Origin: Rummeliibacillus suwonensis
GTDB lineage: Bacteria > Bacillota > Bacilli > Bacillales_A > Planococcaceae
NCBI RefSeq assembly: GCF_007896435.1
Contig: NZ_VCBL01000001.1
Coordinates: forward strand, 62,001 to 126,000
Direction of reading: 5' to 3'
DNA: 64,000 nt
Position numbers and translations under genes: made by a program. Below the pieces are notes generated by a model, which was not told where the DNA came from, did no database searches, and saw only the letters and a program-made list of their open reading frames with translations. Position 1 is the stretch's first letter, and each line of letters starts with the position of its first letter. Below are positions 34,295-43,718 of the stretch, piece by piece.

Positions 34295-35083
34295 GTGACA
34301 ATTTCAACCGTAATTTTTGATTTAGATGATACTCTATTGTGGGATAAGAAAAGTATTGCCACAGCATTTGCTTTAACATGTCAGAAAGCTGCTTCGATCG
34401 TTCATGTAGATGCAAAGCAATTAGAGGAAAAAGTACGTGAAACGGCTCGAGATTTATATAGTACATATTCTACGTTTGAATACACAAAACTAATTGGTAT
34501 CAATCCATTTGAAGGGCTTTGGGGAACATTCGATGATCCTACACCGCAATTTCAGGAACTTAAGAACATTGTTCCTACTTACCGTAAAGATGCATGGACA
34601 GGTGGATTAGCAAAGCTTGGAATACATGACGAGAAATTGGGAGCAGAGCTTGGAGAATACTTTGTTCAAGCAAGAAAAGAAAGTCCTTTTGTTTATAAAG
34701 AAACATTCGAGGTGCTAGATGCTTTAAAAGGAAAGTATCAACTCGTATTATTGACAAATGGTGCACCAAGTTTACAAAATTTAAAATTGAAAATAACACC
34801 AGAAATCGTTCCTTACTTTGATCATATTATCATTTCAGGGGATTTTGGAGAAGGAAAACCAGCTGCATCCATCTTCCAACATGTATTAGAAGTAGCAAAA
34901 GTTCATGCGGATGAAGCGATTATGGTAGGAGATAATCTAATGACCGATATTCTCGGTTCTTCTCGTGTTCAAATGCGCTCTGCATGGATCAATCGTGAAA
35001 ATAAACCACATGTTGAAGGGATAATCCCTACTTATGAAATTCACTCTTTACATGAGCTTGTGCAATTATTAGAAGACATTTAA
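34295..35083 (+). CDS. HAD-superfamily IA phosphatase (YsaA-like)
   Basis: A 262-residue haloacid-dehalogenase phosphatase: motif I FDLDDTLLW (nucleophile and acid/base Asp), a helical cap (about 20-120), motif II LLTNG, motif III Lys in GEGKPAASIF, and motif IV MVGDNLMTDI. GTG start at 34295 with AAGGAGC ten bases upstream. It lies next to serA and an aminotransferase of the serine pathway, facing them, so it is a candidate for the missing phosphoserine phosphatase; that is an inference from neighbourhood only. Confidence 0.83.
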   Translation: MTISTVIFDLDDTLLWDKKSIATAFALTCQKAASIVHVDAKQLEEKVRETARDLYSTYSTFEYTKLIGINPFEGLWGTFDDPTPQFQELKNIVPTYRKDAWTGGLAKLGIHDEKLGAELGEYFVQARKESPFVYKETFEVLDALKGKYQLVLLTNGAPSLQNLKLKITPEIVPYFDHIIISGDFGEGKPAASIFQHVLEVAKVHADEAIMVGDNLMTDILGSSRVQMRSAWINRENKPHVEGIIPTYEIHSLHELVQLLEDI

Positions 35084-35348
35084 GTTGAATGTGAAATTTT
35101 GAAAAGTAAACTTTCATGAGTGATTGCTTCCGACTTGTATATGAAAAAAAACTTTTGAGGGATCTTGGCCTTTTTAGAAAGTGAAAGGGCGATGATTCTT
35201 GCAACAATCAGGGCACCTGCACATAATAGTGAGGGGCTCTGCTTTAGGTTTGACGTAGAAAATATCCTCATGGAGGAAATCCGTATAAAAGTAGTATTAG
35301 AAAGCAAAGCTAAAAAGACGTTCACATCGTAGGGAAGGAAATGAAGCT

Positions 35349-35432
35349 GTGAAAAAGTTTTTGAAAGATCCGATGATGCTCATTGCAGGTATTTTAACAA
35401 TAATCTTAGTGATTTATCGATTATATTTATAA
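35349..35432 (+). CDS. 27-residue single-span membrane peptide
   Basis: GTG start behind AGGGAAGGAAATG. The product is MKKFLKDPMMLIAGILTIIL then VIYRLYL: two lysines, a hydrophobic span and a basic/aromatic end. It is followed by a terminator at 35489. Length, charge pattern and terminator support a real small membrane protein; no family recognised. Confidence 0.55.
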   Translation: MKKFLKDPMMLIAGILTIILVIYRLYL

Positions 35433-35488
35433 TAAGAGACGTCCATGTCCAATAAACCAAAGAAGTTTTAGCAATGTAACAAATGCGA

Positions 35489-35533
35489 AGAGCACAGATG
35501 CTGATCGAACAGCATTCTGTGCTCTGTTTTTTA
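35489..35533 (+). terminator. Terminator facing the serA 3' end
   Basis: AGAGCACAGA..TGCTG / CAGCA..TCTGTGCTCT followed by GTTTTTT. The T-run is on the plus strand only, so it ends the HAD/small-ORF transcripts before they enter serA antisense. Confidence 0.85.
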
Positions 35534-35548
35534 GTGAGAAATGTTATA

Positions 35549-37135
35549 TTATAGATTAATCGCTTTTGCTTCAAAGACGCTTTCTTGAGTAGTTAAAAAT
35601 TCAAGGTTTTCCACTGCGTTATCTACAGAAAGCATCATGATCGCATTTCCACCTTGGTTTGAGCGACCAACTTGCATGGTTGCGATATTGATATCTTTAC
35701 CGGCAAGAAGTGTACCAACTCGTCCGATTGCACCAGGCTTGTCTGTATGTTTGACAAAGATTAAGTGACCTTCTGGCACAACATCTACCATATAGTCATC
35801 CACTTGAACGATTCGAGCTCCAAAACCATTTAGTAATGTGCCCTTCACTTTATGGGTTTCGTTTTTGGTTACAAGTTCAACTGAGATAGAGTTTAAAAAA
35901 GCTTTTGCTGTAGTAGATTTATGTTCGTTGATCTTAATTGCATTTCGTTCAGCTAAGTAACGAGCATTTACATTGTTTACATGATTCCCTAAGTTACGAG
36001 TAAGCACACCTTTTACAGCATTGTTTGTTAATGGACGAACGTCAAAGCCAGCAAGTTCACCAGAATAATATACATTGATTTCTTCAATGGCTTCATCTGT
36101 TAAGTTAGAAACAAATGCACCGATTTTATTAGCAAGTTCAAAGAATGGTTCCACTTTAGCGATCATATCTTTTGAAACAGAAGGCATATTCACTGGATTG
36201 CGGACTGTTCCTACTTTAAAGAAGCTTAAGATGTCATTACTTACATCAATGGCAACAGATTCTTGAGCTTCAACCGTTGAAGCTCCAAGGTGAGGAGTAG
36301 CAATAACTTGTGGCAAGTCAAGTAGACGGTTCCCTACGAATGGTTCATCTTCCATTACATCAAGTGCCGCGCCTGCCACTTTGCCTGATTCTATAGCATT
36401 GTATAAAGCTTCTTCATCAATGATACCGCCGCGAGCACAGTTGATAATGCGAACGCCGTCTTTCATAATGTTGAAAACTTCTTCATTGATCATATGACGA
36501 GTAGAGTCTAGGAGTGGTGTGTGAACAGTGATAAAATCAGCTACACGTGCCACATCTTCAACGCTTCCATAGTCAACGCCAGCTTTTTCAGCTTTTTCAG
36601 CAGTTAAGAATGGATCATAAGCAATAACGTTCATACGGTTACCTTTTGCACGATGAGCAACTTCTTGACCAATACGACCGAAACCAATAATTCCTAATGT
36701 TTTGTTTTTAAGTTCAACACCAACAAATTTTTTACGATCCCAGCGTCCTTCTTTTAATGATAGGTAAGCATGTGGGATATGACGAGCTAAAGACATGATC
36801 ATCGCTGTTGTATGTTCAGCAGCTGAGTTCGTATTACCGTCTGGTGCATTTACGACAATAATCCCTTTTTCAGTAGCAGCATTTAAATCGATATTGTCGA
36901 CACCGACACCAGCGCGACCGATCAATTTCAAGTTATCAGCAGCTTCAATAATTTCACGTGTTACTTTTGTTTGTGAACGGACAAGTAATACATCATAATC
37001 CTTAATGATTGCTTTTAATTCTTCTGGTTGAAGGCCAGTGTTGATCACAATATTTAAATCTAGTTCTTGTTCTTGGCGAAGAGGGTAAATACCATCTTCG
37101 CTTAGTGGATCACTGATTAAAATGTTAATAGCCAT
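35549..37135 (-). CDS. serA: D-3-phosphoglycerate dehydrogenase
   Basis: First enzyme of serine biosynthesis, 528 residues. It has a split substrate-binding domain, an NAD domain with [13 protein letters not shown], catalytic Arg ([14 protein letters not shown]), Glu and the His of [11 protein letters not shown], then an intervening domain and a C-terminal ACT domain (about 455-528; [20 protein letters not shown]) for feedback by serine. It lies 15 bp downstream of the class V aminotransferase gene in one transcript under a serine-type T-box. Confidence 0.95.
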   Translation of the reverse strand: MAINILISDPLSEDGIYPLRQEQELDLNIVINTGLQPEELKAIIKDYDVLLVRSQTKVTREIIEAADNLKLIGRAGVGVDNIDLNAATEKGIIVVNAPDGNTNSAAEHTTAMIMSLARHIPHAYLSLKEGRWDRKKFVGVELKNKTLGIIGFGRIGQEVAHRAKGNRMNVIAYDPFLTAEKAEKAGVDYGSVEDVARVADFITVHTPLLDSTRHMINEEVFNIMKDGVRIINCARGGIIDEEALYNAIESGKVAGAALDVMEDEPFVGNRLLDLPQVIATPHLGASTVEAQESVAIDVSNDILSFFKVGTVRNPVNMPSVSKDMIAKVEPFFELANKIGAFVSNLTDEAIEEINVYYSGELAGFDVRPLTNNAVKGVLTRNLGNHVNNVNARYLAERNAIKINEHKSTTAKAFLNSISVELVTKNETHKVKGTLLNGFGARIVQVDDYMVDVVPEGHLIFVKHTDKPGAIGRVGTLLAGKDINIATMQVGRSNQGGNAIMMLSVDNAVENLEFLTTQESVFEAKAINL

Positions 37136-37150
37136 CTGTACATTCTCTCC

Positions 37151-38323
37151 TTATTGTGCAACTTTTTCTGTAGTATTTTGTAAGTAAACTGCTTGAGCTG
37201 CGGCAACACCAGCACCAAGTTGAATCTTTTTGCCGACTTTCACAAGTGCGATTTCCATTGCTGCTATATATTGAAGTACATCTGTTGGTGCGCAATAGCC
37301 CATATGACCAACACGGAAGATTTTTCCCTTTAAAGTTTGTTGACCACCAGCAATTGATAGGTTAAAGTCAGCTTTCAATACTTTTCGGAATGCTTCTGGA
37401 TCAAAGTCATCCGGTTTTACAGAAGTAACAGTTGGAGAACCGTCTTCATCTGAAGCAAATAAAGGAAGATCTAATGCTTTAAATGCTGCACGAGTCATAT
37501 CACGCATTAATTGGTGACGGGCATATATATTATCTAGACCTTCTTTTTCGAAGTTTTCAAGTACTTGTTCTAAACCAAATAATAGTGATAAAGCTGGTGT
37601 GAAAGGTGTAGTATCTTTCGCAAGATTGTCACGATATTTTGTAAGGTTTAAATAGAAACCTTTTTGCGGATTAGATTCAATCACTTTCCATGCACGTTGG
37701 CTAACTGCGATAAAGTTAAGTCCGGCTGGTAGCATAAATGCTTTTTGAGAACCAGTTACGACTACATCGATGCCCCATTCGTCCATTTTTGTTTCAACAC
37801 CGGCCATGCAAGATACACCGTCAATAATAACTAATGTTTCGTTATTTACAGCGTGGACAGCTTGTGCTAGTTTACCGACAGGATTTAATACACCTGTTGA
37901 AGTTTCACAATAAGTAGAGAAAACAGCTTTGATGTCTGGGTTTGCTTTTACATAGTCAGCAATTTCAGCTGGTTTTAATGAAGTTCCCCATTCTACCTTA
38001 TATTCTTCCACATTGATATGGTATGCTTCACAAATTTTAGTGAAACGATTACCAAATACTCCTGTAGCAACTACTAACACTTTATCGCCTGGTTTTACTA
38101 CGTTAACGATTGCAGCTTCAAGTCCTGATGTACCACTACCAGTTAACATCATGACGTCCCCTGTTGTTCCAAAAACTTTTTTCAGTCTAGGTTTAATATT
38201 TTGAATCATTTGACTAGTTTCACTACCACGATGGCCAATCATCGGTTTAGCCATTGCTCGTTCAACGCTTGGTGGGATTGGTGTTGGTCCTGGAATGCGT
38301 AATAATTGGTAATCTTGTAACAT
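37151..38323 (-). CDS. Class V aminotransferase (alanine/serine-glyoxylate type), probable phosphoserine aminotransferase
   Basis: PLP enzyme of 390 residues, AGT/PucG-like: N-terminal LLRIPGPTPIPPSVERAM, PLP phosphate-binding TGSGTSGLEAAIVN, DGVSCMAG (PLP-ring Asp), and the PLP Lys in VVTGSQKAFMLPAG. It is not the SerC subfamily. It is co-transcribed with serA behind a T-box with a serine-type specifier, and serC is absent from its usual locus between hit and trpP, so it most likely makes phosphoserine. AGT-family enzymes do this in some bacteria. AGGAG precedes the ATG. Confidence 0.85.
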   Translation of the reverse strand: MLQDYQLLRIPGPTPIPPSVERAMAKPMIGHRGSETSQMIQNIKPRLKKVFGTTGDVMMLTGSGTSGLEAAIVNVVKPGDKVLVVATGVFGNRFTKICEAYHINVEEYKVEWGTSLKPAEIADYVKANPDIKAVFSTYCETSTGVLNPVGKLAQAVHAVNNETLVIIDGVSCMAGVETKMDEWGIDVVVTGSQKAFMLPAGLNFIAVSQRAWKVIESNPQKGFYLNLTKYRDNLAKDTTPFTPALSLLFGLEQVLENFEKEGLDNIYARHQLMRDMTRAAFKALDLPLFASDEDGSPTVTSVKPDDFDPEAFRKVLKADFNLSIAGGQQTLKGKIFRVGHMGYCAPTDVLQYIAAMEIALVKVGKKIQLGAGVAAAQAVYLQNTTEKVAQ

Positions 38324-38414
38324 AAAAATTTGCTCCTCTCATTTTTAGAAAATATCTAGCGATTTGAGTTTTTCAGCGCTTATCACAACTGAATAATTCT
38401 TTTCGCTTTTAATT

Positions 38415-38459
38415 AAAAAAGCTTTTCACACCCTTACCGTCGTAAGGGGCGAAAAGCTT
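38415..38459 (-). terminator. T-box controlled intrinsic terminator
   Basis: On the minus strand CAAGCTTTTCGCCCCTTAC pairs with GTAAGGGTGTGAAAAGC, followed by TTTTTTAATT. It overlaps nothing of the T-box core but competes with the antiterminator fold. Confidence 0.85.
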
Positions 38460-38692
38460 GTATGAACAATCGCGGTACCACCCTTGTTTTACTGCCCTCT
38501 TATGATGGACAGTCTTTACTATATGCGTAACGTGCATGATCCGGGTAAACCTACTTGTTTGTGTTCAGAATACCTACTCAGAAGTGGAACTTATCGCTGA
38601 AATCACTGATTTGCACCAACCATCAGCTCGCTGTGGGATTTTCAGATCGTTAAGCATGTCTTCGTCGTTGTATTTTTCGTCGTATTGAATTT
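38415..38692 (-). promoter_or_regulatory. T-box leader, probably serine-specific
   Basis: Minus-strand leader of the aminotransferase-serA operon. The antiterminator T-box core AAGGGTGGTACCGCG is at 38485-38471. The stem I region holds GAGTAG..GATGGTTGGTGC-type blocks, with a candidate specifier TCC (Ser) at 38588-38586 followed by ACTT. Uncharged tRNA-Ser should stabilise the antiterminator and turn the operon on. T-box identity is clear from the core; the codon assignment is an inference supported by the genes it controls. Confidence 0.9.
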
Positions 38693-38698
38693 AATCCA

Positions 38699-38727
38699 AT
38701 ATTAAAGCCATTAACATCGAATGTCAA
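38699..38727 (-). promoter_or_regulatory. Sigma-A promoter of the T-box-serine operon
   Basis: TTGACA (38727-38722), 17-bp spacer, TAATAT (38704-38699) on the minus strand; transcription should begin near 38692. Confidence 0.8.
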
Positions 38728-38843
38728 CTATATTTTAAAAATTTCTTAAAATTATTGTTGTATGACATCTATAAACTAGCTTTAACACGAACTTTTTATA
38801 TGAAATCGCTTATAATGTACGTCTTTTGGGAGAGTACAGGTTT

Positions 38844-38942
38844 ATGTCAATGAGCGAAGATAGAAGCATAGACTATGATTATTTCGATCTATCAAAATAT
38901 TTTAGAGATAAATCTATTGTACAAAACTATGTTAAAAGCTAA
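38844..38942 (+). CDS. 32-residue acidic small ORF
   Basis: ATG 38844 about ten bases after TTTGGGAGAG encodes MSMSEDRSIDYDYFDLSKYF and 12 more residues, followed 65 bp later by a hairpin (39008-39050; ATGAGAG/CTCTCAT). No family recognised. The ribosome binding site and hairpin favour a real gene; chance is possible. Confidence 0.4.
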   Translation: MSMSEDRSIDYDYFDLSKYFRDKSIVQNYVKS

Positions 38943-39245
38943 GAATACATAATTTATGGAGATTGAAATTATTTTAATATAATTATATGGCTGTATACCG
39001 CAAATAAAATGAGAGCCTTTTATCGTGAAAACGATTAAAAAACTCTCATTACTAAGATTTCATCCAATGGAAATTTACTTCCGTTTCCCAGTAGGTGATA
39101 AGTTGGACTAATCGTGCATATATAGGTGGGTTGTATCACATATCTTCCGGCTCGTTGCTAGAGTCTAGAAGAGAGGTTTTCTTGCCTATTCATGCAGGAT
39201 AAATGTTTAAAATTTAAGTTTGCATCATAATTCTTGAAAGCATTT
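38943..39245. other. Gap with hairpin and a decayed reverse family A copy
   Basis: Hairpin AATGAGAG..CTCTCATT with an inner TTTTATCGT/ACGATTAAAA at 39008-39051. About 39055-39212 is a worn reverse family A copy ('ttgcctattcatgcaggataaa' is its 5' end on the minus strand). No gene. Confidence 0.5.
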
Positions 39246-39431
39246 TTACACGTGAAATAAGATCAATTTTCCGCTGGAGTTCACAAGACGATGTGTCTTT
39301 TCTGATAAACCTAATTGTTCGATCTTCTTTTCCCCTTGTGATTTTGCAGTTGCTTCATCTGAGAATTCCCATGCCTCATCTTTAATGATCTCTCCAGATT
39401 TTTCGAAAGCTGTAAAACGAAACGTTAGCAT
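39246..39431 (-). CDS. YhzC-like small protein
   Basis: A 61-residue protein beginning MLTFRFTAFEKSGEIIKDEA and ending SSGKLILFHV, with a charged helix in the middle. It resembles the small YhzC-type proteins of Bacillus, though I am working from memory of the pattern. ATG 39431 lies directly behind GGGGTGAGG. It is divergent from yhaO. Confidence 0.6.
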   Translation of the reverse strand: MLTFRFTAFEKSGEIIKDEAWEFSDEATAKSQGEKKIEQLGLSEKTHRLVNSSGKLILFHV

Positions 39432-39586
39432 AATCCTCACCCCTTATAATGAATATACATTCATTATACAAAAATAGCTTAGTTTTTGTATATAAAAATG
39501 TGACGAGTAAGGTTAAAACGCTATAAATAATTGGAAGTTTATGATAAAATAAGAACAAATATTCGTATTCAGAAAAGAGGGATTGA

Positions 39587-40810
39587 ATGTCTTCGATTCG
39601 ATTTTTCCATACTGCGGACTTGCATCTGGATAGTCCATTTAAGGGGATGTCCGATTTACCGGATAAAGCATTTGAACAATTGCGTAACAGCACGTTTGAA
39701 GCTTTTGCGACGTTGATTCAAAAGGCGATTGAAGAAAAACCTGATTTCATCCTGATCGTTGGGGATATTTATGATGGAGAGGATCGCAGTTTAAGGGCAC
39801 AAAAAATTTTTCAAGATGGTATGAAACAGCTAGGGCAACATAAAATTCCTGTCGTCATCAGTTATGGAAATCATGATCACTTGAAAGGAAAGTGGACCCG
39901 ATTTTCTTTACCTGAGAATGTATATGTTATGCCTCCAAAAACAACGACATTGGTACTGAATATTCGTGATGTACAAGTGAATATATACGGATTTAGTTAT
40001 CCAGAGCGACACGTGACACAATCAATGATCGATACATATCCTGTTGCTACAGAGCAGGATGCTGTACATATTGGGATGTTGCATGGCAGTTTGCAAGGAA
40101 ACACAACGCATGATGTATATGCGCCATTTACAGTTGAAGAATTACTATCGAAAAACTATGATTACTGGGCACTGGGGCATATTCACAAACGCCAGGTTTT
40201 ACACATCGATCCTCCGATTATCTACCCTGGCAATATCCAAAGTAGACATCGTAAGGAACAAGGAATAAAAGGATTTTATGATGTTACCATGACCCATTTT
40301 GCTGCTGATTGTACATTTATCCCCACTTCAACTATTGTTTATGATAATTTGCAGGTAGACTGCAAAAATTTAATTCATGCCAATGAAGTACTAAAGGCAT
40401 GTGCACAAGTATTAGAAGATTTTCGTAAACAGTTTGGCGCAGGGGTCGTCTGGCTTCATCTAACGAATATTGAAGAACAAAACATGTCACTGTTTGAAGA
40501 AACATCCATGTTAGAGTGGCTTGAGGTAATCCGTGAACAAGAGGAAGATAACACGCCATTCATATGGGTTCATTCACTTGAAGCAGATGATCATACAGTT
40601 GTTACGTATGAACCAACATTAGCAGCAACCTCCGTTTTAGAAGTTTTAGGTGACTGGGATGAGCAACAGTTGAAAAAAGTAGTGAAAGATTTATATCAAC
40701 ACCCAAAAGGAAGCCGCTATTTAGAAGATTTAACTTCTGAAGATTTAAATAATCTTGTTTTGGAAGCAAAGCAATTATTTACACAAAAAATCAGTATGAC
40801 AAAAGGATAA
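39587..40810 (+). CDS. yhaO: SbcD/Mre11-like DNA-repair exonuclease YhaO
   Basis: A 407-residue metallophosphoesterase: FFHTADLHLDSPF (D-x-H metal site), VGDIYDGED (GD), SYGNHDHLKG (GNHD), MLHGSLQG and ALGHIHKRQ (GHxH). All Mre11/SbcD metal ligands are present. Followed 13 bp later by the SbcC-like yhaN and then yhaM, as in B. subtilis. The pair is thought to act as an SbcCD-like DNA end-processing complex. Confidence 0.92.
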   Translation: MSSIRFFHTADLHLDSPFKGMSDLPDKAFEQLRNSTFEAFATLIQKAIEEKPDFILIVGDIYDGEDRSLRAQKIFQDGMKQLGQHKIPVVISYGNHDHLKGKWTRFSLPENVYVMPPKTTTLVLNIRDVQVNIYGFSYPERHVTQSMIDTYPVATEQDAVHIGMLHGSLQGNTTHDVYAPFTVEELLSKNYDYWALGHIHKRQVLHIDPPIIYPGNIQSRHRKEQGIKGFYDVTMTHFAADCTFIPTSTIVYDNLQVDCKNLIHANEVLKACAQVLEDFRKQFGAGVVWLHLTNIEEQNMSLFEETSMLEWLEVIREQEEDNTPFIWVHSLEADDHTVVTYEPTLAATSVLEVLGDWDEQQLKKVVKDLYQHPKGSRYLEDLTSEDLNNLVLEAKQLFTQKISMTKG

Positions 40811-40823
40811 GGGGGTGTTGGCA

Positions 40824-43718
40824 ATGTATATAAAAAAATTGGTGATTTATGGGTTTGGACAACATGAAGATATAACAGTTGAATTATCGAAGACCATAAA
40901 TGTTTTTTATGGTTTAAATGAAGCAGGTAAAACAACGATTCAACAGTTTATCTTACAAATTCTTTTCGGTTTTCCTCAAAAAAATCAGCAACAACTGCGA
41001 TATGAACCCAAAAAAGGTGGTCAATATGGTGGACAGGTCCATCTAATAGATGATGAATTTGGTGAATGCATGATTGAACGTGTGAAAGGGAAAGCGAGTG
41101 GAGATGTTACCATACATCTATCGAACGGAGAAAAAGGCCATGAAGATTTATTAGCAAAAATTTTAAGAGGGTACAATAGACAAAGCTTTGAAGCAGTATT
41201 TTCCTTTTCAGTTCATCAACTACAGCAAATGGAAAACTTATCTGAAGAGGAGTTAAGTCGAGTTCTTTTAGCCTCTGGTACAACAGGAGCAGATCAACTT
41301 TCAAATGTAAAACAGCAATTAGAAAAAAGACAGCAAGAATTATTCAAAAAATCGGGGAAGATCCCAGTATTAAACCAGCAAATAGTAGAGTTATCGAAAC
41401 AAGATCAGAAAATAAAAGAAGAGCGAAAAAAATTAGATGACTATGAGCCATTTATAAAACGGATAGATGATATACAAACAGAACTAACAAATCTTGATCA
41501 ACAAGAACAACAACTTCAGTTGAATATACACCAGTTAAATGAGTTACGCCAACTTTCACCATTACTAGATAAAAAGCAAAAATTAGAATCAGAACTAGCC
41601 GTCGTTATGAATACAACATTTCCTGCAAATGGTGTACAGCGTTATGAACATTTACAAGATCGTCAATTGACAAATGATGCAGCATTAAAAAAAGTCCAAC
41701 AGGATTATGAACGCTTGTTAGAACAATTGCATGTAGAGTTTGATGAAAGCCGTTTAAGCAATTTAAAGGAACTTGTTGAGCGTGACAGTGAATGGCGTGA
41801 ATGGCAAAGTCAGATCCATCAACTAGAAAGAGATATACAAGCCATCGAACAAGAGATGGCTATTCAATTTCAACTATTAGGAATTACGCAAAAAGAACAG
41901 CAACAAGCAGTTTTGCAAGCCGAAGTATCTATTCAGCAAGATGATCAATTCCAACGTTTAGTTCAACAACTTGAAGATCAGGAGGAACAGTATCGATTTC
42001 AAGAACGGGTAGCTAATCGATTACAAGAGGAGATTCAAACATTATCTCAGAAGCTGGATAAACTATATGAAAGTATGCCTACGGAGCAAGATCAAGAACG
42101 CTTAAATGAATGGCATAAAGAAAATGAAGAAGCTGCTGAAGCAAAAGTATTATTGCAACAATCACATGATTTGAAATCAGGACAAATAGCAAAGGTTTTA
42201 AGTTTTTTACTTGCAATCGTTTCGATCATTTTAGGTATTATGCAAGAGAAAATAATGATAAGTATTTTTGGGATAATAGCGGCAGTTGGTCTTTTTATGT
42301 TATTTGGCCGTCAATCAAAAGATGTAAAATCGGACGGGCACATAGAGCGCTATAAAAGAAAATTGGAAAAAGTGCATGGAATGAAAGCTGAGATGGAACA
42401 ATTGGAGCAATCAATCCGTCTTTATAACGATCGTGTGGCTTTAGTCGAACAACAAGTAGAGGACAAAGAAAAAGAACAGCAACAGGTCTTGAAATTGCTA
42501 AGTAAATTGACTATGTTTACAGAGCAAAGCAGAGAGCAGTTGAATGTATTTTTAGCGAAATTTCAAATTACAGGGGATATCCATCCTAGCGTTCTAAATG
42601 AAATATTTAGGAATGTCCGCCATCTACAGCAATCGAATAACCGCATTAAAATGATGGCAGAGCAAAGGGCACAGCTACTAGCACTAAGTGAAGAACGATT
42701 ACAAAAAGCTTCTCAAGCTTGCAAAACTTCTTGTACTTCAGAAAATATGTCTACGATCGTTCATAATAGCTATCAGCAAATGTTAGAACAAAAACATTCC
42801 ATTAATCATTTAGCTGAGAGAAAAAAACAATTACAGCAGCAATTAGCAGAACTTAGTCTGCTCCAAAATACGTATCAGGAAGAAATAGAGAAATTATTAC
42901 AAGAAGCACAAGTGCAAACAGCAGATGAATATTACAAAGCTGCTGACCAATATACACAATTGGTGAACATCCATACTTTATTGAAGCAGATCAACGCTCA
43001 ACTTAAAATGTTTGATGACAAATTATACACCAGCAATTTGTCCATTCAAGATATCATTAATCGGTTGGATCAATATAAAGAGCAAGAGTTGCAGCTGCAA
43101 CAGCAAAGAAATATTTTGCTTAAAGAGCAAGCTACCCTACATGCACAAGTTGAGCATTTACTGGAAGATCAACAATATGCTCATCATCTTCAGCAATTTG
43201 AACAGCAAAAAGCAGCATTTAATGATCATGCGAAAGAATGGGCTATATCTAAACTCATTTCTACGGCCATTCAAGAAACCTTATATCGGTTAAAAGAAGA
43301 AAAACTTCCTGCTGTCCTACAGCATGCAGAGCATTATTTTAAAATACTGACAAATAATCGCTATGAATCACTTTATATGAATATAGAAGGACGATTTGAA
43401 GTATTATCAGTAGAAGGTATTCGCTATTCGATTGCAGAGTTATCGCAAGCAACAAAGGAACAAGCTTATATCGCATTACGGTTTGCTTTAGCAGGCTCAT
43501 TGAAACAATCTGCACCATTTCCGATTATCATGGATGATCCATTTGTCCATTTTGATCGTTTACGGATAACTTACATGGTACAATTAATAAAAAACATATC
43601 CAATGAACATCAGATACTCTATTTTACATGTCATGAAAACATGCTTAATCAGTGGGAGAAAGCAAATATCGTCCATGTAGCAGAACTTAAAAATGAAAGG
43701 GGATTGACTTCGGTATGA
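40824..43718 (+). CDS. yhaN: SbcC/RecN-like coiled-coil ATPase YhaN
   Basis: A 964-residue SMC-like protein: Walker A YGLNEAGKTTIQQF near the N terminus, long coiled coils (about 170-440 and 530-850), a hydrophobic segment at about 455-500 (VLSFLLAIVSIILGIM, then MISIFGIIAAVGLFMLFG) that interrupts them and looks like two membrane spans, then signature ELSQATKEQAYIALRFALAG and Walker B FPIIMDDPFVHFD. The membrane-like pair is a known feature of YhaN-type proteins. I start at ATG 40824 behind AAGGGGG rather than GTG 40815. It overlaps yhaM by 4 bp. Confidence 0.9.
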   Translation: MYIKKLVIYGFGQHEDITVELSKTINVFYGLNEAGKTTIQQFILQILFGFPQKNQQQLRYEPKKGGQYGGQVHLIDDEFGECMIERVKGKASGDVTIHLSNGEKGHEDLLAKILRGYNRQSFEAVFSFSVHQLQQMENLSEEELSRVLLASGTTGADQLSNVKQQLEKRQQELFKKSGKIPVLNQQIVELSKQDQKIKEERKKLDDYEPFIKRIDDIQTELTNLDQQEQQLQLNIHQLNELRQLSPLLDKKQKLESELAVVMNTTFPANGVQRYEHLQDRQLTNDAALKKVQQDYERLLEQLHVEFDESRLSNLKELVERDSEWREWQSQIHQLERDIQAIEQEMAIQFQLLGITQKEQQQAVLQAEVSIQQDDQFQRLVQQLEDQEEQYRFQERVANRLQEEIQTLSQKLDKLYESMPTEQDQERLNEWHKENEEAAEAKVLLQQSHDLKSGQIAKVLSFLLAIVSIILGIMQEKIMISIFGIIAAVGLFMLFGRQSKDVKSDGHIERYKRKLEKVHGMKAEMEQLEQSIRLYNDRVALVEQQVEDKEKEQQQVLKLLSKLTMFTEQSREQLNVFLAKFQITGDIHPSVLNEIFRNVRHLQQSNNRIKMMAEQRAQLLALSEERLQKASQACKTSCTSENMSTIVHNSYQQMLEQKHSINHLAERKKQLQQQLAELSLLQNTYQEEIEKLLQEAQVQTADEYYKAADQYTQLVNIHTLLKQINAQLKMFDDKLYTSNLSIQDIINRLDQYKEQELQLQQQRNILLKEQATLHAQVEHLLEDQQYAHHLQQFEQQKAAFNDHAKEWAISKLISTAIQETLYRLKEEKLPAVLQHAEHYFKILTNNRYESLYMNIEGRFEVLSVEGIRYSIAELSQATKEQAYIALRFALAGSLKQSAPFPIIMDDPFVHFDRLRITYMVQLIKNISNEHQILYFTCHENMLNQWEKANIVHVAELKNERGLTSV

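Noticed and set aside
35080-35325. 81-codon minus-strand frame downstream of the HAD gene
   Set aside because: No ribosome binding site or recognisable domain, and it is antisense to the HAD transcript; at most a remnant.
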